A DNA stretch of 19,007 bases from an uncultured archaeon (GTDB taxonomy: Archaea > Halobacteriota > Methanosarcinia > Methanotrichales > Methanotrichaceae). A program made the translations under genes and the position numbers. How positions within the stretch are numbered: the stretch's first letter is position 1; each line of letters opens with the position of its first letter. The notes beneath the pieces are model-generated. The model was given only the letters and a program-made list of their open reading frames with translations. It was not told where the DNA came from and made no database searches. The stretch lies in contig CABMDX010000007.1 in assembly GCA_902385025.1 (NCBI GenBank), positions 1-19,007 on the forward strand. The letters run 5' to 3'. Positions 1 to 6,055 of this stretch are shown here, piece after piece.

Positions 1-27
1 ATTATTTGGCACCGGTTGAATCAGTTT

Positions 28-44
28 TGACTGACTGTCAGTCA
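28..44. promoter_or_regulatory. TetR-type operator (perfect 17-bp palindrome)
   Basis: TGACTGACTGTCAGTCA has 8-bp arms around a single central T (position 36). Read on the minus strand, a TATA box (CTTATATATC, positions 61-52) lies about 21 nt before the palindrome centre, so the site covers the expected start of a transcript running out of the left edge. A related site lies at the same distance behind the TATA box of the tetR gene at 689-1318, which suggests that TetR represses both promoters. The target gene is outside the window. Confidence 0.6.
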
Positions 45-51
45 TCATAAT

Positions 52-61
52 GATATATAAG
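52..61 (-). promoter_or_regulatory. TATA box for a minus-strand gene beyond the left edge
   Basis: On the minus strand the sequence reads CTTATATATC, a good archaeal TATA element. No coding sequence lies between it and position 1, so the promoter probably serves a gene starting just outside the window. The predicted start near position 31 falls inside the palindrome at 28-44. Confidence 0.45.
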
Positions 62-116
62 GTTAATCCCAGCCCCGAGCATTCTCGGGAACCGGGAAAA
101 GCGTGTCTCTTAATTT

Positions 117-536
117 TTACATACGTCTTCTAATAAGGATAGCGGCAGAAAGTATGCCAACGAAAGCCATGGCTGCCGGAAATCCCGGTTGCTGCTGGGC
201 CTTCTGACTCAATTGGCTCTTTATTTCGTCCATTGCCTTCTGCTCGAGTTGCTCAGCAGTGAGATTCAAGTTCTGGTTCTGGCCGATTGTTTGCTTTATT
301 TGCGATTTGGCCTGCTCGGTCAAATTATCCTTGGTGGCATTGAGCTCCTGTGCAATATGCTCAGTTGTAAGATTTCCTTCCATGATGTGCTGGACCGCTT
401 TCTGTTGAAGCTCTCCTCCAGCTGCGTTGATCTTCTCCTGAACGGACCCCGTCAAGGCGTCGATCGGGTTTTGGGCCATCGAACCTGGAGCCAGGCTTAG
501 GAGTGCTGCCATAGCGAATATGTACCATCTCAACAT
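117..536 (-). CDS. Exported PGF-CTERM protein with helical, N-glycosylation-rich ectodomain
   Basis: This 139-residue protein has an N-terminal signal peptide (about residues 1-22, ending SMA before Q23). Its C-terminus reads PGF at 117-119, then a hydrophobic stretch, then RRR. That is the PGF-CTERM pattern, which archaeosortase A removes in Euryarchaeota while the protein is lipid-anchored at the cell surface. The mature region is rich in Gln, Glu, Lys and Ala and is predicted helical. It carries four N-X-T sequons (N55, N66, N71, N91), as expected for an S-layer-associated glycoprotein. A GGTG motif lies about 8 nt before the ATG. It follows tetR by 152 nt on the same strand and could share its transcript. 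The specific function is unknown. Confidence 0.8.
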   Translation of the reverse strand: MLRWYIFAMAALLSLAPGSMAQNPIDALTGSVQEKINAAGGELQQKAVQHIMEGNLTTEHIAQELNATKDNLTEQAKSQIKQTIGQNQNLNLTAEQLEQKAMDEIKSQLSQKAQQQPGFPAAMAFVGILSAAILIRRRM

Positions 537-634
537 GCTTTTTTCACCTTTTATTCTGATATTTCCGATCTTTCCTCATTGCCGTTGTTAACCTAAAAAG
601 TTTGCGGTTTACTTACGTCACATGTCGATCTCTG

Positions 635-655
635 GTGCCTGTAATATTCAGGCAC
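635..655. repeat. 7-bp inverted repeat between tetR and the PGF-CTERM gene
   Basis: GTGCCTG (635-641) and CAGGCAC (649-655) are perfect complements around the AT-only spacer TAATATT. The repeat lies 33 nt beyond the tetR stop and about 100 nt before the PGF-CTERM start. It could be a hairpin in the tetR message or a protein-binding site. No T-run follows on the minus strand, so a classical terminator is not supported. Confidence 0.5.
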
Positions 656-688
656 AAGAATTTCGCAGGAAGGAGTATTGACTCTACG

Positions 689-1318
689 CTAAACCTTCAG
701 AGTAAATCTGTAATCTTTTGCTGCCAGAGATCTGTTCAGAATTGACTCCAGGGTGCTTTGCATCAATTCCTTCCGCTGCGGATCAGAAAATATCTCAGGA
801 TGATGGAAGAAGTAGACCAATGACGCAAGCAGAAACTCGGCAAATTCCTTGGGATGGTCAACATCGAACTGCTTCGACATAGTTCCTGCTGCTATGACCT
901 TTGCCATGAGAGGAACAAGCCGCTCAATTGTATGTCGCTCCATCTTTTCATGCATCACTGCATTGCTCTCCAGGTGCAGGTAATCCATGATATCCTTTCT
1001 TGAGGCATTGATGCCTATAGCGGCGTTGATTATGGCATTCAGTTTTTCTGCAGGACTGATATCTTCTTTTGACATAACAAGCCTGACGTTCTCTTCCAGA
1101 GCTGCTATATCCTTCTCGATGATAGCTTCCAGTATCTCTTCCTTGGAGCTGAAATAATAATAGAATGTTCCCTGTGCTACTTCTACTTCCCGAACAATAT
1201 CTGATACTGCCGTCTGCTCATAGCCTCTTTCCATAAAAAGGCGCTCGGCTGTATCTATGAGCTCCTGCCTGCGCTCCTCTGAACTCTTGGTAACTCTATC
1301 TCTAGTTGGTTTATTCAA
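689..1318 (-). CDS. TetR/AcrR family transcriptional repressor
   Basis: This 209-residue protein has the TetR_N helix-turn-helix at about residues 15-62: RRQELIDTAERLFMERGYEQTAVSDIV, then the recognition helix and the family signature GTFYYYFSSKEEIL. The remaining roughly 145 residues form the helical ligand-binding and dimer domain, which is too variable to predict a ligand. TetR proteins bind palindromes and release them when a small molecule binds. A degenerate operator lies over this gene's predicted start site (1336-1352), and a perfect version is at 28-44. Autoregulation plus control of an off-window gene to the left is therefore the likely job. The TATA box at 1360-1371 supports the ATG at 1318 with a short leader. 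Confidence 0.9.
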   Translation of the reverse strand: MNKPTRDRVTKSSEERRQELIDTAERLFMERGYEQTAVSDIVREVEVAQGTFYYYFSSKEEILEAIIEKDIAALEENVRLVMSKEDISPAEKLNAIINAAIGINASRKDIMDYLHLESNAVMHEKMERHTIERLVPLMAKVIAAGTMSKQFDVDHPKEFAEFLLASLVYFFHHPEIFSDPQRKELMQSTLESILNRSLAAKDYRFTLKV

Positions 1319-1335
1319 GGTCCTCTTCTCCGAGT

Positions 1336-1352
1336 TGACCTGCAGTCAGTCG
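1336..1352. promoter_or_regulatory. Degenerate TetR operator at the tetR promoter
   Basis: On the minus strand this reads CGACTGACTGCAGGTCA and matches the perfect palindrome at 28-44 at 13 of 17 positions, including eight consecutive core bases. Its centre is about 22 nt downstream of the centre of the tetR TATA box, nearly the same geometry as the 28-44 site. Binding would cover the transcription start and repress tetR. The second half-site is poorer, suggesting weaker autoregulation. Confidence 0.55.
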
Positions 1353-1359
1353 TAAATTC

Positions 1360-1371
1360 GGATATAAATAG
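1360..1371 (-). promoter_or_regulatory. TATA box of tetR
   Basis: The minus strand reads CTATTTATATCC here. Initiation is predicted about 25 nt downstream near 1341, giving a leader of roughly 23 nt before the ATG at 1318. Confidence 0.5.
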
Positions 1372-1455
1372 CCTTTCTGTCATTGCAGTGCTCGTGGAAT
1401 CTAAAAATGGCTCGATCGGATAGTCGCATTTCAGCAAAATTGAATATTGGCTACT

Positions 1456-2214
1456 TTAGCTTATTTGGCAATGCAAAGTTGGTTTTGTCAGCCTCTTCAG
1501 AGTCTCAAGGCTTTCCAGGACTCCCTCTTCCGTTTTCTGCTCCAGAGCCGCAGATATCTTTTTCTCCAGAATCACTTTCAGGACTGGCATCAGATCTATG
1601 CAGCCCCGTCCCAGGGCCAGGTGCTCATCTCCATTTCCGGAGTTGTCATGCAGGTGAACATGCGATAGCGCCGGATGGCAGAGAAAATCAGATAGTGTTC
1701 CGCAGGTTTGGGCATGGCCCACATCCAGCACCAGGCCCATGCCATGCAGATCCACGTCCGGTTTGTTGAAGAAGAGCCACTCGCTCCTCGGCATATTTTC
1801 CACGGCCAGGCGTATTCCCAGCTCTTCTTGCAGGGGCGCAAGCTCCGATAGCGATTGATCGAGAGCCAGCCGTGCGTCCCGCCAGCAGAAGCTCCAGGCG
1901 TTGTAGCCGGGATGGATTATATATAGCTCAGAGCCTATTCTGGAGCTGGCCTCTATGGCGCGGCGGTGCAGGGCCACAGAAGTCTCTCTGAATTCCGGAT
2001 AAATGCTGGCAATGTTGATATCTGCTACAAGCCCGTGAACTGTGTATTCAAGCGAGAATGATGATGCTACCTCAATATTTTCCGGGCGAAATAGGCTGTG
2101 CCTGGATTCGCAGATTATCTCGGCCCGATCGGAGAGCCTGGAGATTCTTTCCAGTGCCTCTGGAAGTGACAGGTTCAAATAGGCCCAGGTTGAGATTGCA
2201 AGCTTCATGTCCAT
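1456..2214 (-). CDS. TIM-barrel sugar phosphate isomerase/epimerase-like protein (AP endonuclease 2 fold)
   Basis: This 252-residue protein has the length and motif order of xylose-isomerase-like TIM-barrel proteins: an opening strand KLAISTWAY, the metal Glu in LAVENMPRSEW, LVLDVGHAQT (Asp and His), then SHVHLHDNSGNGDEHLALGRGCID. The His, Asp and Glu residues typical of the divalent metal centre are all present. The same fold covers sugar isomerases, inosose dehydratases and endonuclease IV, and the sequence alone does not choose a substrate. Initiation could be at this ATG or at the ATG two codons later. It starts 30 nt after the HIT gene on the same strand, so the two may be co-transcribed. 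A TATA-like sequence in the gap could also give a leaderless message. Confidence 0.8.
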   Translation of the reverse strand: MDMKLAISTWAYLNLSLPEALERISRLSDRAEIICESRHSLFRPENIEVASSFSLEYTVHGLVADINIASIYPEFRETSVALHRRAIEASSRIGSELYIIHPGYNAWSFCWRDARLALDQSLSELAPLQEELGIRLAVENMPRSEWLFFNKPDVDLHGMGLVLDVGHAQTCGTLSDFLCHPALSHVHLHDNSGNGDEHLALGRGCIDLMPVLKVILEKKISAALEQKTEEGVLESLETLKRLTKPTLHCQIS

Positions 2215-2230
2215 TGGTTTTACAGAAAAG

Positions 2231-2246
2231 AATATACTTGTATATT
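2231..2246. repeat. Palindrome between the HIT and TIM-barrel genes
   Basis: AATATAC and GTATATT are perfect arms around TT, filling most of the 30-nt gap. On the minus strand the right half resembles a TATA box, centred about 23 nt before the ATG at 2214. The site may be a promoter, an operator overlapping it, or chance in AT-rich DNA. Confidence 0.4.
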
Positions 2247-2733
2247 ACAATTTTTGCCCTGAACATCTTGACTGATTTGATGCAGAGGCGCAACGGATCA
2301 TGTCTGCAACTTCCTCCATCGATTTGCGCTCTCGCAGAGCCGCTAGCTCTGGAGGAGACTCCTGGAACAGCTCCAGGGCATTGAAGAACCTGTCCAGCAC
2401 ATCTCCTTTTATGGTCGGCACCAGGAAGATATGCGTATGCGGAATTCTCCTGCCGCGAGCATACATGCAGATGAAATCCGGCGAAAGTGCCACCATCATC
2501 TTCTCTGCCACGATCCTGGCAGCTTTGAACAGGCTGGCATTCTCCTCTAGAGTCAGTTCATGCCACCAGGGGACATGTCTCTTGGGGATGACCAGGCAGT
2601 GACCCCTGGAAAATGGATTGATGTCGAGGATGCATAGCACAAGATCATCCTCGTAGACTTTCTGGGCCTCTGCCCGCCCAGCCGCTATTTCGCAGAAGAT
2701 GCAGGACTTTACGCATTCCTTTGTTTCGTCCAT
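2245..2733 (-). CDS. HIT family nucleotide-binding protein
   Basis: HIT proteins hydrolyse or transfer nucleoside monophosphates using a His triad. The frame stays open to 2832, but the ATG at 2733 gives a typical 162-residue HIT protein starting just before the zinc-site motif CIFCEIAAG (C11, C14). The core follows: LVLCILDINPFSRGHCLVIPKRH, then RRIPHTHIFLVP at about 95-106. The first triad His (H99) and the nucleophilic His (H101) are present, but the third is Phe103, which departs from HxHxH. Catalysis may still be possible because the nucleophile is retained. The gene is divergent from enolase and 30 nt ahead of the TIM-barrel gene. Confidence 0.85.
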   Translation of the reverse strand: MDETKECVKSCIFCEIAAGRAEAQKVYEDDLVLCILDINPFSRGHCLVIPKRHVPWWHELTLEENASLFKAARIVAEKMMVALSPDFICMYARGRRIPHTHIFLVPTIKGDVLDRFFNALELFQESPPELAALRERKSMEEVADMIRCASASNQSRCSGQKL

Positions 2734-2791
2734 GAGTCTTGATGTGCGATAAAGATACTTGTTATTTGCGATTTCATCTGACACGCCAACC

Positions 2792-2801
2792 TTAATAAAT
2801 A
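2792..2801 (+). promoter_or_regulatory. TATA box of enolase
   Basis: TTAATAAATA lies 30-39 nt before the enolase ATG at 2831. With the usual 25-nt spacing the transcript would start about 9 nt before the ATG, so the leader is very short. It sits in the roughly 97-bp divergent region shared with the HIT gene. Confidence 0.45.
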
Positions 2802-2830
2802 GGGATGCAAAGAGCTTGGCGTGATATATC

Positions 2831-4081
2831 ATGTCATTCGAGATCGAGAGAATTCATGCTCGCGAGATCCTTGACTCGCGAGGAAACCCGACCATTGAAG
2901 TTGATGTTTATACTTGCTGCGGATTTGGGCGCGCTGCCGTGCCCTCCGGAGCCTCCACGGGCACGCATGAGGCATTGGAGCTGCGGGATGGCGGCGACAG
3001 ATATGATGGAAAGGGCGTCTTGAAGGCAGTCAAGAACGTGAATGATGTCATTGCGCCTGAAATGCTCGGCATGGATGCCTCTGCTCAGAGGGAGATCGAT
3101 GAGTTCATGATCAAGATGGATGGGACGCCAAACAAGTCGAATCTCGGAGCCAACGCTATTCTGGGAGTATCACTGGCAACGGCCAAGGCCGCAGCCTCCT
3201 CCTCTGGAATGCCGCTTTACAAGTATCTTGGCGGAGTTAACACCGCGAGGCTGCCAATTCCGTCCTTCAATGTTCTTAACGGCGGCCAGCATGCAGGAAA
3301 CAATCTCTCCATTCAGGAGTTCATGATTCTGCCCACCGGTGCCAAGACCTTCAGCGAGGGGCTGCGCATGGCTGCGGAGACCTATCATGCCCTGGGAAAG
3401 ATCCTGAAGGGCAAGTATGGAGTGGGCGCGACAAACGTCGGATATGAGGGCGGCTATGCACCACCTCTGGTCAAGACGCGCGATGCACTGGATGCGATCA
3501 TGAGCGCTCTGGATATCAGCGGCTATGGAGAGGAGATCAGGATCGGCCTCGACTCGGCAGCCTCCAGCTTCTACATGGAGGGAGGATACTCGGTTGATGG
3601 AAACCGGCTGACGCCTGGAGAGCTTATCGATTACTATGTGGATCTGGTCAAGACCTACCCCATCGTCTCTCTGGAGGACCCGTTCGAGGAAGAAGCCTAC
3701 GATGACTTCGCCCGCCTGACTGCAAAGCTTCCAGGAACTATAATCATCGGCGACGACCTATACGTCACCAATATAAAGCGCCTGGAGAAGGGCATCAAGA
3801 TGTGTGCCACCAATGCCCTGCTGCTCAAGCTCAACCAGATCGGTTCCGTGTCCGAAGCCTTTGATGCTGCCAGGATGTCCTTCCGTGCAGGATGGAAGGT
3901 CATGGCTTCCCACCGCTCTGCAGAGACCGAGGACTCGGCACTGGCCGATGTCTCCGTCGCTCTGGGCTGCGAGATGCTCAAGACCGGAGCGCCCGCTCGT
4001 TCGGAGCGCCTTGCCAAGTATAACCAACTGCTGCGCATCCAGGAGGAGCTGGGCGAGGCGGCAGGATACGCCGTGATTTAG
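2831..4081 (+). CDS. eno: Enolase (phosphopyruvate hydratase)
   Basis: Enolase interconverts 2-phosphoglycerate and phosphoenolpyruvate in glycolysis and gluconeogenesis; in a methanogen the flux is mainly gluconeogenic. The 416-residue protein carries all signatures: GASTGTHEALELRDGG (about 40-55), GGQHAGNNLSIQEFMI (151-166), the catalytic Glu206, metal ligands Asp241, Glu282 (LEDP) and Asp308/309 (IIGDDL), Lys333 in LLKLNQIGS, HRSAETED from 361 and LKTGAPARSERLAKYNQLLRI at 383-403. One oddity is GYEGGY where most enolases read GDEGGF; the catalytic Glu itself is intact. Length is slightly short for the family (about 430). It appears to be a single-gene unit. Confidence 0.97.
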   Translation: MSFEIERIHAREILDSRGNPTIEVDVYTCCGFGRAAVPSGASTGTHEALELRDGGDRYDGKGVLKAVKNVNDVIAPEMLGMDASAQREIDEFMIKMDGTPNKSNLGANAILGVSLATAKAAASSSGMPLYKYLGGVNTARLPIPSFNVLNGGQHAGNNLSIQEFMILPTGAKTFSEGLRMAAETYHALGKILKGKYGVGATNVGYEGGYAPPLVKTRDALDAIMSALDISGYGEEIRIGLDSAASSFYMEGGYSVDGNRLTPGELIDYYVDLVKTYPIVSLEDPFEEEAYDDFARLTAKLPGTIIIGDDLYVTNIKRLEKGIKMCATNALLLKLNQIGSVSEAFDAARMSFRAGWKVMASHRSAETEDSALADVSVALGCEMLKTGAPARSERLAKYNQLLRIQEELGEAAGYAVI

Positions 4082-4105
4082 ATCTAATATTCTCCATTTC
4101 TGTTT

Positions 4106-4135
4106 GCTTTTCCCTTTTAGAAGGAAGGGAAAAGC
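4106..4135 (+). terminator. Hairpin downstream of enolase
   Basis: GCTTTTCCCTT (4106-4116) pairs perfectly with AAGGGAAAAGC (4125-4135) around an 8-nt loop, 24 nt after the enolase stop. Such a hairpin can mark or protect an mRNA 3' end. No long T-run follows, so termination at this point is only probable. Confidence 0.5.
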
Positions 4136-4221
4136 ACCACTCTTTTCCGACTGCAAGCAAATTATACCCTATTGATTTGCGCTCGAAACATCTATACCGG
4201 ATCAGTGCCCTCAACTAAATC

Positions 4222-4536
4222 ATGGACTACTCATTCAAGCGCGGATTCAAGCCTGATTTAGAGCGCATTCAAAAGGCCCTGGAAGAGGAATTCCCGGTCG
4301 ATATCAAGCAGGATGGCGATAAGCTCCTGCTCAGCTACGGGGCCTTAAAGAGCATCAATATCTGGATCAATGGTAAGAAGCTCTTTGTGACCACAGAGTC
4401 GGATACGGGAGCCTCTGACAGTGTGGTTATGGATACCAACAAACGCTTCCGAAATTTCCTGGAGAAAGCAACGGGCTACACTGCAAAGCAGAGGCTCCAG
4501 ATGGCTAAAAAAGAGGTTGCAAAGGCGGCAGAATAA
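4222..4536 (+). CDS. Small conserved archaeal protein, DUF5611-like
   Basis: This 104-residue soluble protein begins MDYSFKRGFKPDLERIQKAL and ends in a Lys/Ala-rich helix after FLEKATGYTAKQRLQMAKK. I recognise the pattern as the small methanogen family labelled DUF5611, from memory and without a search. The middle (GDKLLLSYGALKSINIWINGKKLFVTTES) should form a small beta-sheet between two helices. No catalytic motif is visible and the function is unknown. A TATA-like element (CTATACC, around 4192-4198) lies about 28 nt before the ATG, so the message is probably leaderless. The 3' end is 19 nt from the convergent SAM synthetase gene. Confidence 0.75.
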   Translation: MDYSFKRGFKPDLERIQKALEEEFPVDIKQDGDKLLLSYGALKSINIWINGKKLFVTTESDTGASDSVVMDTNKRFRNFLEKATGYTAKQRLQMAKKEVAKAAE

Positions 4537-4555
4537 AGCCTCAAACCCATGGCCT

Positions 4556-5671
4556 CTAGTACAGCGACAACTGCCCTTTTACAAATTTCTCCACCAGGGC
4601 ATCTGTGCTCGAAAGCCAGTAGTCCAGGATTTCGTTCACGCTAGCCTCCAGTCCAGGCGTCATCGACAGGTCTCCAGAGATCCTCACGCCTCGCAGCAGC
4701 GGCTGGCTGATGGGCGAGCCGATCTTGCTTACCAGTGTCACATAGGCTTCCTCTATCCCGCCCAGCTCTGCGATATCGGCTGCGGCTTTCTGGGCCAGCA
4801 CATTGTAGATCTTGCCCACGTGGCTGACCGGATTCTTTCCTGCAATGGCCTCCATCGTCATGGGGCGCATGGGAGTGATGAGGCCATTGCCGCGGTTGCC
4901 CCTGCCCGTTGCACCGTCATCTCCCATCTCGATGGAAGTGCCAGTGACTGTCAGGTAGATGTTCTCGCCCACATCAGCGCAGTTTACGCAGACCTCGACA
5001 TCTCCTGCTCCAGAGGCTTCCGCTTTTCTCACAATGGCCTCCTGCACGCGGGTCTTTGCCCCATCGTACTCCTCTCGCGAGTTTATAAACCGTGAGACCA
5101 TGGCCCCTGCTGCCACAATGGTGAGCTTCTCCCCAATTCGGACGGCCATGAGCTTGGTGTCCTCGCCCACGCCCTTGATTACCTTCATCTCCCTTTCGAG
5201 GTCCAGGACAAGCTTTTCCGTCTGGCTCAGGGGAGCATAGCCCACACCGATTGAGGTGTCATTTGCCCCTTTTCCGATAAGGCTTCTCAGCTCCGGAGCG
5301 CCTTCCTCCACACGAGGCTCGACCAGGAACTCATGCAGGTTCGGCACGGTTTTGCGGAAGTGAGAGGACACGGAATCCTCGATGATCTCGTTTACGGGCT
5401 TACCGGAGGGACGGGTGGCTCTGCCGCCCACGACCACAGCAGGCGGCTTTTGGATAGACCCGCCTCCGAACTGGGGAGAGCTTTTGCCTGCGATGATCAG
5501 CACCTTGTCCACATTATGGTGTAGTATCTGGCCGAACTCGTCCAGATAAAACTGCGAGAGCGATCTGGATATGGCTTCGGAGATTCCGTCCGCCAGAGTG
5601 TCCGGGTGTCCGGTGCCCTTTCGCTCCACCACCTCAAAGGGCGGGAGGACATGCTTTTGCAGGGAGATCAT
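4556..5671 (-). CDS. mat: S-adenosylmethionine synthetase, archaeal type
   Basis: The enzyme makes S-adenosylmethionine from ATP and methionine. It belongs to the archaeal family (PF01941), which is very divergent from bacterial MetK. Signatures are FEVVERKGTGHPDTLADGISEAISR near the start, ILHHNVDKV, FGGGSIQKP, VGYAPLSQTEKLVLDLER, YLTVTGTSIEMGDDG, GRGNRGNGLITPMRPMTMEA and GKNPVSHVGKIYN. The frame is open to 5893, but ATG 5671 is preferred. It begins right where the family begins, and a TATA-like GATATTAAT lies about 28 nt upstream, giving a leaderless message. At 371 residues it is shorter than the roughly 400 usual for the family. The missing part is between VVVGGRAT and the VGYAPLS motif. 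Confidence 0.93.
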   Translation of the reverse strand: MISLQKHVLPPFEVVERKGTGHPDTLADGISEAISRSLSQFYLDEFGQILHHNVDKVLIIAGKSSPQFGGGSIQKPPAVVVGGRATRPSGKPVNEIIEDSVSSHFRKTVPNLHEFLVEPRVEEGAPELRSLIGKGANDTSIGVGYAPLSQTEKLVLDLEREMKVIKGVGEDTKLMAVRIGEKLTIVAAGAMVSRFINSREEYDGAKTRVQEAIVRKAEASGAGDVEVCVNCADVGENIYLTVTGTSIEMGDDGATGRGNRGNGLITPMRPMTMEAIAGKNPVSHVGKIYNVLAQKAAADIAELGGIEEAYVTLVSKIGSPISQPLLRGVRISGDLSMTPGLEASVNEILDYWLSSTDALVEKFVKGQLSLY

Positions 5672-5694
5672 AATAGTACTGGAACAGATTGCGA

Positions 5695-5883
5695 TTAATA
5701 TCTTTCGAAAGAACCAAAATATGAGATGATTGGATGTCTCGGTGAGGTGTAATATCGCATCCTGTTCAAGGGAGGCACCTGGGTCTTTGCCTTGTTCGCC
5801 CGCGAGGCTTTCTCTCCCAGAACCTGCCTTATGACTTTGGTCTTCTTTCGCACTGCTTTTATATCGCCCATCATCTCTTTCAT
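5695..5883 (-). CDS. Small basic protein of unknown function (uncertain gene)
   Basis: This 62-residue reading frame starts MKEMMGDIKAVRKKTKVIRQVL and is Lys/Arg-rich in its first 45 residues. The second half, with YYTSPRHPIISYFGSFERY, looks less protein-like. I do not recognise a family. The best support is a TATA-like sequence (CTAAATAAATTC, minus strand, 5912-5901) centred about 24 nt before the ATG, fitting a leaderless start. The stop lies in the promoter region of the SAM synthetase gene, 23 nt before its ATG, so the two could be co-transcribed. The alternative is non-coding leader DNA; the SAM synthetase frame is also open through this stretch. Confidence 0.35.
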   Translation of the reverse strand: MKEMMGDIKAVRKKTKVIRQVLGEKASRANKAKTQVPPLNRMRYYTSPRHPIISYFGSFERY

Positions 5884-6041
5884 GTCCTCTCACTCACGAT
5901 GAATTTATTTAGATTGTTTTCTCCTTTCGCCTTTCTTCAATTTTTGGGCTTCCTGCAGATTTCTGGAGCAATAAACAAATTTTCCTATCCATATATATTT
6001 TTATGCTTTAAAGTTTCATGATGTTGATATTCTGGCCACAT

Positions 6042-6046
6042 AAGGT
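6042..6046 (+). promoter_or_regulatory. Ribosome-binding site deciding the 6056 start
   Basis: AAGGT ends 9 nt before the ATG at 6056, and an AT-rich promoter (ATATATATTTTTAT, 5990-6003) lies further upstream. Together they favour 6056 over the later ATGs at about 6110. Confidence 0.45.
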
Positions 6047-6055
6047 CTAAGTAAG

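Noticed and set aside
2734..2832. 33-codon N-terminal extension of the HIT protein from ATG 2832
   Set aside because: It would overlap the enolase start and promoter and precedes the normal beginning of the HIT fold at ATG 2733.
3697..4156. Long antisense frames within and beyond the enolase gene
   Set aside because: They mirror the highly conserved enolase frame and contain no domain-like motifs.
5672..5893. 74-codon N-terminal extension of the SAM synthetase reading frame (GTG start at 5893)
   Set aside because: The family begins at MISLQKH (5671), a TATA-like element lies about 28 nt before that ATG, and the extension is low-complexity and unlike any archaeal SAM synthetase.
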